DNA of 40,603 nt, taken from contig JAAHHN010000016.1 in assembly GCA_010672165.1 (NCBI GenBank), forward strand, positions 1 through 40,603, given 5' to 3'. Under the pieces are notes generated by a model. That model saw only the letters and a list, made by a program, of their open reading frames with translations. It did no database searches and was not told where the DNA came from. The stretch comes from Spirulina sp. SIO3F2. GTDB lineage: Bacteria; Cyanobacteriota; Cyanobacteriia; Cyanobacteriales; Spirulinaceae. The position numbers and the translations under genes are program-made. Shown one piece after another: positions 33,769-40,603 of this stretch. The number at the start of each line of letters is the position of its first letter. Within the stretch, counting starts at the first letter, position 1.

Positions 33769-36700
33769 TCAGCAGTTATGTATGCTCATGTTCGCTACAT
33801 TGATTTTGGGTGAGGCTGTCGATGCTTGCGATTCACCACCATTGCCAGCAGGTACATCTACAAGATCAAGGCTCAACAAACGTGCTGTAATCCCATCCGT
33901 ATTGATCGCACCACTCTGGCTGAGTTCATAACCCCCGCCCACAGCAATAAAGTCCACGGTAGCTCCCCGGCCAATAGCTTGACAGCCTTCGGCAACTTCT
34001 GTGTTAACAGGTTCACGAGGTAAAGCAGTGAGGCTCTGATTCAAATCAACACCTGTCAGGTTGAGCAGCACTGAGCCTTGAACACCGAGATCCGAACTCG
34101 CTGTAATGTCGCTGAGGGCAGTTAAGAATGGTCGGAAACCTAAGCCATAAATGGCGACGGCATTGATGGTGATGTTGCCACCGCTGCCGCTGAAGGCGTT
34201 GGCGGTGATGTCACTGTTTTCGGTGGGAACGCCGATGATAAAGGGGGCGTTGATAGTGATATTGCCACCGTTGCCGCCTGCTTGGGCAGTGCCTGCGGTA
34301 GTGGAGATGGAGCTGTTGTGACGGAGGAGGAGGTAGTCTTGGGCGTTGATGTTGATGTTGCCGCCGTTGCCAGAGGAGCTTTCGCCAACAATTTGGCTTT
34401 GGTTGCTGAGGTGGATTTGGTTGGCGTTGATGTTGAGGTTGCCAGCATTACCGCCGCCATTACCTGATGTGATAATGGTAGGTGATGATGGGCTCGCAAG
34501 TGATGAGCCTTCTACAGCAGTAAAAATTTGATTGATGCGCTCAATCGGCTTTTGAAGATCAGCAGCAAAGGGATCGCTACTAACCGTTATCGCTGAATTA
34601 TCGTCTAGGAATAGGCTTTTAGTTGAAATAGAAATATCACCAGCATCACCATCATTACTTGAGAATGTACCAATTAAACTCTGATTATTGACAATGATCT
34701 GATCAGAAAGAATTTCAAGATTACCACCATTACCTGTATTCCTACTCGAATCAGCATTAAATGTTGAGGCAGTAATAAAACCCTCATCTTCAAGAATCAA
34801 ATTTTGTGCTATTAGATTAATATCACCCCCTGGTTCATTGTATATAGTATCGGCAGAGATCCAACTATTGTCACGGATACTGATAGTTCCTCTGACATTG
34901 ATATTGATATCTCCTGTGGCACCTCCATCATTTGAACCTAAAGTAGTAACCATCGTATGACCCTCTAGCAACACATTATGGGCATTGATAAATACAGTGC
35001 CTGCTGCGGAGCGTCCTGAACTCATATTGAAAATCCCTCCTGGTAATTCAGCCAAAAGCCGTGATTTAGAGGGGATTCCGATAATTCTGATATCCTCTGC
35101 AACATCAATGGACAAAGTCCCACCCTCACCCACCACAATAGGTGAATTGGTTCCAACTGAGAGAAAAGAGTTTACCAAGGTCAATCCTTTTGCCTTAATA
35201 GTTAAGTTGCCAGTTGGTCTTACACTACTATTGCCAACATTAAATGCACTATTGTTTAGTATATTTATTTCGCCAATTGCATTGATCGTTACACTTGGTG
35301 ATGATCCATTGGCATACCATCTATTCCTTGCCTCTATAAATGATTGTTCTATTATCAAGTTGTTGATGTTTCTGAATTGAATATCACCTGCATTACCTGA
35401 GAAAGTATCATTCTTAATTAGAAAAGAAACAAGATTTATATCTGGATTTTTTCCATTCACTCCCTGAAATTGAATACTTCCTCCAGCGGTTCCTGTTCCG
35501 TTTGTAATACCTTCACTACCACTGACAATAATTACTGTGGAGCTTAAATTAATTTGCTCTGCTGCCTTAAAGACAATGTCTCCACCATCATCTTGAGTAT
35601 TAAATAAAGACAAAAAAGCATTGCCTAGATTAGTTATTCCAACATTGTTGTCCGATGTAAGCTCTAAGTATTCATCAGGTATTTCATTTAAGTCACCCGT
35701 AAGAAAAATGGATGGCTCACTATCGATTGAGCCATTATAGCTAGTGATCGAGATATCTCCATTAGCAAACCCTCCGAATGTAATTAGATTACCTGATAGT
35801 TCAATATCACCTTGGGCTTCAATTGTGATGTCTTTAGCACTACCCAATAAAACAGAGTTAGTTCTGATATCTTCCCGGATTCGAACATCTCCTCCTGCGA
35901 TAAGATTGACCTCACCTGCATTACCCAAAGAGCTTGAAGCGTCAATTTGCTCTAAGTCAATGTTACCTGTTGATCGTATTTCAATATCATTTGCATCACC
36001 CAAACCATTATTACGATGGGATTCGAGCTTCTCTCCCGTAATGTCACCATGAGTGCTTTGTATGAATAGCTTGCCACCTTCTGTTCGTATCTCCAAGTTT
36101 TCTAGTTCGGCTGCAATCAAGGTTAAATCGCGCCCATTCGTTCTGATGTCTTGAGTTGTTCCATTAATCGTACCCACACCATTATTGTCAGAATCAGCAA
36201 TCCAGGTAATATCTCCTCCACTAACGAAATTCAAATTATCTGCCAAAATAATGTCGTTCGTCGCTTCTAAGATGACTGTCCCTAATTGATTTTCCAAATC
36301 ACTCGCATTAATTGTGATATCCGTCGCCGCAAAATCACGGGCAAAAATATCTGGTAATTCTCCTAAAATCCCTGCTGACGAAGGCGCTGACGAAATAGTG
36401 ATATTGCGTGGATCAAACAATATGGTCTCTGCATCAATTTCACCTCGGAAAATCAACTGCTCCTTCCCCGATACCTCCACAAACCCACCCGGCGCATTGA
36501 TGGTTCCCTCCATCACCGTCAAATCATCCGCCCAAACGATCGCCCGCTCACTGGTTAACGTACTGCCTTCATCCACAACCGTGCGAGTCGCATTCAAGAC
36601 CGAACCTTCACCCCGGTAATCTCCTCCCACTTGAATATTTTTGGCTTTGATGTCTGCATTGGTGAGGGCAACACGATCGCCCAACGCTTGCACCGTTTCA

Positions 36701-37512
36701 TTTGCTTCAATTGTGCCACTCACCACTGTTGTGCCCGCTATGGTTGCGATCGCCCCAATATCCTCAGGCAATGTATCCGGTAAACCCGTCACAGCGATCG
36801 GCTGGCTGATCTCACTGGGAACCACAGACTCAAGGGTTCCACCCAGCCCTATGTTTACCTGACCAACAGTTTCAGGCACAGCCAGCAGTTCAACATTTGT
36901 CCCAACTAGCTCTCCCGTATTCACCACAGAACGCCCCACTAGCGTTAAGTTCTCTGGTGTGTTGAGTTGCCCTGTGTTAGCGATCGCCCCCGTAGCCTCA
37001 CTGCCAAACCGTAACCCCACCGTCACCGGCACATCCACCGTCAACAGTGGCGCAGCCCCTGGAGCGATCGCGCTAAATTCCTGACCTCCCGGCAACAAGA
37101 AGCTCTCAGCCGTACTAGCAACAAAATTCCCATTCAGATCAAGTTTGGCGTTGGGGCCAAAGAGGATGCCATTGGGATTGAGCAAAAACAAATTGGCATT
37201 CCCCAACACCCCAAGCGTCCCAAAGATATGCGACGGATCGCTACCCGTGACACGGCTGAGGATATTGATAATGCCGCTGGGATTACTGAAGTATGCTGCT
37301 TGCTGCTCAAGTATGTTGAACTGCTCAAAGCTGTGAAAGAGGTTCGAGCCTCGAACTGCCCCCCCATTGATCTGCACCTGACCAGGATTGTTGAGCTGGA
37401 CTGTGGAGTTCTCAGAACCAAGTGTTTGGTCAGGCACGATTTGTGCCACCGCAGGCAGGACTAAACCTGGCAGGGCAAGGCAGAGCGAGAAGGAGAGTAG
37501 AGGGAATTTCAT
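33769..37512 (-). CDS. Filamentous-haemagglutinin-type exoprotein TpsA1
   Basis: A 1247-residue secreted protein. The signal peptide ends AVA-Q near residue 23. The TPS domain (about 25-165) carries the family motif in FLLNPNGILFGPNAKLDL (NPNG at 112-115). A conserved block runs to about residue 380, followed by a long beta-helix passenger of G-N-I/D-I-x-I-type repeats. The C-terminus is shared with TpsA2. The only cysteines in the mature chain are at about 1177 (EGCQAIGRG) and at the last residue (IHNC). No Shine-Dalgarno sequence is obvious before the ATG at 37512. It is probably a surface adhesin, with unknown ligand. The middle of the gene, about 34,600-36,350, is AT-richer than its ends. 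Confidence 0.93.
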   Translation of the reverse strand: MKFPLLSFSLCLALPGLVLPAVAQIVPDQTLGSENSTVQLNNPGQVQINGGAVRGSNLFHSFEQFNILEQQAAYFSNPSGIINILSRVTGSDPSHIFGTLGVLGNANLFLLNPNGILFGPNAKLDLNGNFVASTAESFLLPGGQEFSAIAPGAAPLLTVDVPVTVGLRFGSEATGAIANTGQLNTPENLTLVGRSVVNTGELVGTNVELLAVPETVGQVNIGLGGTLESVVPSEISQPIAVTGLPDTLPEDIGAIATIAGTTVVSGTIEANETVQALGDRVALTNADIKAKNIQVGGDYRGEGSVLNATRTVVDEGSTLTSERAIVWADDLTVMEGTINAPGGFVEVSGKEQLIFRGEIDAETILFDPRNITISSAPSSAGILGELPDIFARDFAATDITINASDLENQLGTVILEATNDIILADNLNFVSGGDITWIADSDNNGVGTINGTTQDIRTNGRDLTLIAAELENLEIRTEGGKLFIQSTHGDITGEKLESHRNNGLGDANDIEIRSTGNIDLEQIDASSSLGNAGEVNLIAGGDVRIREDIRTNSVLLGSAKDITIEAQGDIELSGNLITFGGFANGDISITSYNGSIDSEPSIFLTGDLNEIPDEYLELTSDNNVGITNLGNAFLSLFNTQDDGGDIVFKAAEQINLSSTVIIVSGSEGITNGTGTAGGSIQFQGVNGKNPDINLVSFLIKNDTFSGNAGDIQFRNINNLIIEQSFIEARNRWYANGSSPSVTINAIGEINILNNSAFNVGNSSVRPTGNLTIKAKGLTLVNSFLSVGTNSPIVVGEGGTLSIDVAEDIRIIGIPSKSRLLAELPGGIFNMSSGRSAAGTVFINAHNVLLEGHTMVTTLGSNDGGATGDININVRGTISIRDNSWISADTIYNEPGGDINLIAQNLILEDEGFITASTFNADSSRNTGNGGNLEILSDQIIVNNQSLIGTFSSNDGDAGDISISTKSLFLDDNSAITVSSDPFAADLQKPIERINQIFTAVEGSSLASPSSPTIITSGNGGGNAGNLNINANQIHLSNQSQIVGESSSGNGGNININAQDYLLLRHNSSISTTAGTAQAGGNGGNITINAPFIIGVPTENSDITANAFSGSGGNITINAVAIYGLGFRPFLTALSDITASSDLGVQGSVLLNLTGVDLNQSLTALPREPVNTEVAEGCQAIGRGATVDFIAVGGGYELSQSGAINTDGITARLLSLDLVDVPAGNGGESQASTASPKINVANMSIHNC
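36524..36816. repeat. 293-bp tract identical to 40311-40603
   Basis: Base-by-base reading against 40311-40603 (constant offset 3787) finds no difference. Leftward, at about 36523, third-position changes begin at once. The match continues to the end of the window, so its far boundary is unknown. Confidence 0.9.
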
Positions 37513-37573
37513 GTTGTTGATATACTTTATTCAATTAGGACAGGTTGTTGACAAATACCACAGTCGGTAGACT

Positions 37574-40500
37574 CTAGCCATTGCAGTTTTGGATATGAAC
37601 TGCAACAAGTCCATTCTCAGAGAGTGACGTTTCAGGAGCAGGGATAGCTGGGGCTGACGCAAGCAAATCCAGACTCAGCCACTGGGCTGTAATCCCCTCT
37701 GCATTAATTGCACTACTCTGGCTGAGTTCATAACCACCGCCCACAGCAATAAAGTCCACTGCTGCCCCCCGGCCAATGGCTTGGCAACCTTCAGCAACTT
37801 CTGTGTTCACAGGTTCACGAGGTAAAGCGGTGAGGCCCTGATTCAAATCAACGCCTGTCAGGTTGAGCAGCACCGAGCCTTGAACACCCAGATCAGAACT
37901 CGCTGTAATATCACTGAGGGCAGTTAAGAATGGCCGGAAGCCTAAACCATAAATTGCCACTGCATTGATGGTGATATTGCCGCCACTACCAGTGAAAGCG
38001 TTGGCGGTGATATCACTGTTTTCGGTGGGAACACCGATGATAAAGGGGGCATTAATGTTGATATTGCCGCCGTTGCCGCCTGCTTGGGCAGTGCCTGCGG
38101 TAGTGGAGATGGAGCTGTTGTAGCGCAGCAGAATATAGTCATCAATGGTGAGATGAATGTTACCGCCATTTCCTGAAGAGCTTTCCGCGAGTAGTTGGCT
38201 TTGATTGCTGAGAAAGAGCTGATCTCCGATAACGTTTAAATTGCCTGCATCCCCACCACCTGAACCAGGGTTTATGGGGCTGACAGGTGTTGATGCTGTG
38301 AGGTTAGAAGCGGCTATGATTTCATTGAGTGTATCAATGATTTGTTGTGCGTCGATTGAATTGGGATCACTACTCACGAGGGCAGACGATGAGTTGGTGA
38401 GTTCAAGGTTCGGAGTGACTAAGATCACGTTTCCGCCATTCCCTGTTCCTACAGAAAGAGCAGCAATCAAGCTATCACCGTCACCATTAATTCGATTAGC
38501 CGTAACCCTTACATCACCACCTGTTGCACCATCTACACCAGAAGCTGAGATAACACCATTGTCGGTGAGCACTACATACTCGGCCGTTAAAGCGACGCTA
38601 CCACCGTCTTGATTGGAGATGGTATCAGCTGAAATTGCCCCATCGTTATTCACGGTAATTGTGCCCCTGGCATTGATTACCACATCTCCTGCTGCACCTT
38701 GCTCAGCACTCAGAGTTGAGATTGCCGCATCATCTGAAACGGTTACATTAGTGGCGTTGATCATGATATTTCCGGCTCTTGAAGGGCTGATCGTTCCGCT
38801 AGCGATCGCGGCTGGAAACCCCGAATAGACAAAACCAGTGGCGATACCGCTGACAATGACATCTCCTGAAACATTAATGTCTATTGTTCCTCCTGTACCT
38901 GTCGAACCAACTGAGTCTGTACTTGCTGATAGGATCGAGTTTTGGATTGTTAGACTATCTGCAATCAGCATAATATTTCCAGTCACCTGGCGACTGCGAT
39001 TTTGAAGCGCTATGTAAGTTCCATTGAGGAAAAAGACTGCCCCTGAAACATCAATTTTTATATTAGGTGACAGACCTGTTGAACGCCTATGAGCCTGCCC
39101 AACAAGAGTCACGTTATCAAGTGTAAGATTATTGAGGTTGATAAATGTAATATCATCAGCATCATTGTCCTCAGTTTCGGCTCTAATATATGTCGTCTCT
39201 ACATTGACATTAGGAGAACCACCGCTATTTCCTTGGAAAGTAATTGCGCCCCCTGCTGTACTTGATCTTCCATCACTAATAATGAGACTTTCCCCAATGT
39301 TAATCTCTGTCGCTGCGGCGAAAGTAATATCGCCCGCATCTTGATTGGAACTAAAAGCAGCCAGTGAGCTAGGAAAAGAAATGCCCTGAGCTGTGGCAAA
39401 ACCTAGAGCTTCGCCTCCAATATCACCAGCAATAAATACAGCCTGATTAGCATTAATAGCACCGTTATTACTGGTGATTGTAATATTGCCATTGTTCGTA
39501 CGACCAAATGACATCACCTCCTGCGCGAGATTAATATCTCCCTCTGCGGTAATGGTGATATCATGACCCGCACCAACAAAAGAGTTTGCCTCAACACCCC
39601 CTAGTAGAGTCACACCACTGCCAGCCATCACTTTGATTGGAGCTGCATCACCCAAGCCATCCGATGAACTATCCAACTCACGGCTAGAGTTAACAATCAC
39701 ATCCCTCGCTGCCTGAACAGTAATCATCCCCGCATCCCCAAAGCCAATCCCCTTCGACTCAAGCTCACCAGCCGTCACATCGCCCACGGTACTGGTGACA
39801 GAAATATCACCACTATCTTCAAAGATAGAGCTGATGGGGGTAGTGGATATATCTAGTTTTTCTAAGCTAGCCCCTGTCAAGAAAATATCTCGACCATTAG
39901 TCTCAATCGCTTTGAATCCCCCCTGAATACTACCGGAACCATCACCATCCGAATCCGCAGTCCACTTGATGTATTTATCACTGAAAGAGGTGAAGGTTAT
40001 ATCATCAGCCACAATGATGTCATTGGTTGCTTCAAGCTCAATATTCTGAGTTAAACCTTGTAAGTCAGCCACACTGATAGTGACATTCATCCCAGCAAAG
40101 AGAGGATCATTATCCAAGATTTTTGCGTCTGGCATAGCCATTAGAGCCATTGCTATCCCCGTCGTTGAAGTCGCATTGGAAATCGTGATATTGCGTGGAT
40201 CAAACAATATAGTCTCTGCATCAATTTCACCTCGGAAAATTAGTTGCTCCTTCCCAGACACCTCTACAAATCCACCCGGTGCATTGATGGTTCCCTCCAT
40301 CACTGTTAAGTCATCCGCCCAAACGATCGCCCGCTCACTGGTTAACGTACTGCCTTCATCCACAACCGTGCGAGTCGCATTCAAGACCGAACCTTCACCC
40401 CGGTAATCTCCTCCCACTTGAATATTTTTGGCTTTGATGTCTGCATTGGTGAGGGCAACACGATCGCCCAACGCTTGCACCGTTTCATTTGCTTCAATTG

Positions 40501-40603
40501 TGCCACTCACCACTGTTGTGCCCGCTATGGTTGCGATCGCCCCAATATCCTCAGGCAATGTATCCGGTAAACCCGTCACAGCGATCGGCTGGCTGATCTC
40601 ACT
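37574..40603 (-). CDS. Filamentous-haemagglutinin-type exoprotein TpsA2, N-terminus beyond window
   Basis: 1009 residues are visible. The frame is open to the right edge, where the first full codons read SEISQPIAVTGLPDTLPE, equal to TpsA1 from residue 233. If the N-terminus is alike, the full protein is about 1240 residues. The first 130 or so visible residues are identical to TpsA1 up to RNITIS. Then a distinct beta-helix passenger begins, and the last 200 or so residues are again about 90% alike, through GFRPFLTALSDITASSDLGV and EGCQAIGRGAAVDFIAVGGG. The only two cysteines seen are in EGC and near the end (IQNCNG). It lies 61 bp upstream of tpsA1 in the same operon. Confidence 0.92.
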   Translation of the reverse strand, partial: SEISQPIAVTGLPDTLPEDIGAIATIAGTTVVSGTIEANETVQALGDRVALTNADIKAKNIQVGGDYRGEGSVLNATRTVVDEGSTLTSERAIVWADDLTVMEGTINAPGGFVEVSGKEQLIFRGEIDAETILFDPRNITISNATSTTGIAMALMAMPDAKILDNDPLFAGMNVTISVADLQGLTQNIELEATNDIIVADDITFTSFSDKYIKWTADSDGDGSGSIQGGFKAIETNGRDIFLTGASLEKLDISTTPISSIFEDSGDISVTSTVGDVTAGELESKGIGFGDAGMITVQAARDVIVNSSRELDSSSDGLGDAAPIKVMAGSGVTLLGGVEANSFVGAGHDITITAEGDINLAQEVMSFGRTNNGNITITSNNGAINANQAVFIAGDIGGEALGFATAQGISFPSSLAAFSSNQDAGDITFAAATEINIGESLIISDGRSSTAGGAITFQGNSGGSPNVNVETTYIRAETEDNDADDITFINLNNLTLDNVTLVGQAHRRSTGLSPNIKIDVSGAVFFLNGTYIALQNRSRQVTGNIMLIADSLTIQNSILSASTDSVGSTGTGGTIDINVSGDVIVSGIATGFVYSGFPAAIASGTISPSRAGNIMINATNVTVSDDAAISTLSAEQGAAGDVVINARGTITVNNDGAISADTISNQDGGSVALTAEYVVLTDNGVISASGVDGATGGDVRVTANRINGDGDSLIAALSVGTGNGGNVILVTPNLELTNSSSALVSSDPNSIDAQQIIDTLNEIIAASNLTASTPVSPINPGSGGGDAGNLNVIGDQLFLSNQSQLLAESSSGNGGNIHLTIDDYILLRYNSSISTTAGTAQAGGNGGNININAPFIIGVPTENSDITANAFTGSGGNITINAVAIYGLGFRPFLTALSDITASSDLGVQGSVLLNLTGVDLNQGLTALPREPVNTEVAEGCQAIGRGAAVDFIAVGGGYELSQSSAINAEGITAQWLSLDLLASAPAIPAPETSLSENGLVAVHIQNCNG
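40311..40603. repeat. 293-bp tract identical to 36524-36816 (partner copy)
   Basis: Partner of the tract in tpsA1, truncated by the window end. It encodes part of the conserved block after the TPS domain. Confidence 0.9.

Noticed and set aside
33708-37573. Equal 61-bp gaps before tpsB and before tpsA1
   Set aside because: The two gaps have no evident sequence similarity, so the equal length is taken as chance.
34140-38170. Open frames opposite to the tpsA genes and in their other frames
   Set aside because: They mirror the glycine/asparagine-rich beta-helix repeats of tpsA and are shadows.
1-40603. CRISPR array, rRNA, prophage integrase or replication origin
   Set aside because: No regularly spaced direct repeats, rRNA-like sequence, integrase or origin-like iteron cluster was seen on reading both strands.

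Overview
The window looks like chromosomal DNA of a cyanobacterium, probably filamentous or a related non-marine lineage. The HIP1 octamer GCGATCGC recurs throughout, for example at 453-460. Gene content agrees: oxygen-dependent chlorophyll and haem enzymes (acsF, hemF), an acyl-lipid desaturase (desC), a Ycf46-type AAA ATPase, a DUF1824 protein, an Uma2 nuclease, exported CHAT proteases, a STAND ATPase, a zinc-ribbon Ser/Thr kinase and a two-partner secretion locus. No rRNA, convincing tRNA or CRISPR array was found.

Layout. 1-62 is the N-terminus of an IS630-like transposase leaving the left edge. 340-2951 (minus) is an MBOAT acyltransferase whose stop overlaps the start of mnmH. 3331-5717 (plus) holds a sensor histidine kinase and a PuuE-like deacetylase. 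5773-11034 holds Uma2, an ABC-2 permease, two small Cys-rich proteins and a transglutaminase-fold membrane protein lacking its catalytic Cys and His. 11237-13325 holds DUF1824 and two tandem single-domain PLAT proteins. 13326-18048 holds ycf46, an OleC-like AMP-forming ligase carrying two in-frame repeat insertions, and a small exported CHAT protein. 18376-19998 is an SF2 helicase and 20016-20576 an AT-rich orphan.

21097-25008 is an oxygen-linked block. hemF and acsF lie on the minus strand, and an HxlR regulator and desC on the plus strand. All three enzymes use O2, and a perfect 13-bp palindrome lies between the candidate -35 and -10 boxes of acsF.

25232-40603 is the most interesting part. 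On the plus strand, a STAND ATPase overlaps (GTGA) a zinc-ribbon kinase with a transmembrane segment and C-terminal TPR-like repeats, followed by an exported FN3-like/TPR protein. Converging with overlapping stops is a minus-strand operon tpsA2-tpsA1-tpsB-CHAT: two large haemagglutinin-type exoproteins, their outer-membrane transporter and an exported TPR-CHAT protease encoded 3 nt after the transporter. The exoproteins share a conserved N-terminal block (293 bp identical at DNA level to the window edge) and a conserved C-terminus, with divergent passengers between. The visible mature sequence has only two cysteines, both near the C-terminus. I infer a surface-adhesin system with its own protease and a linked signalling cassette; this is not demonstrated.

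Smaller-scale structure includes tandem heptanucleotide (STRR-like) repeats at four loci, several hairpins, a likely hemF terminator, and an oppositely oriented dispersed repeat on both sides of hemF.
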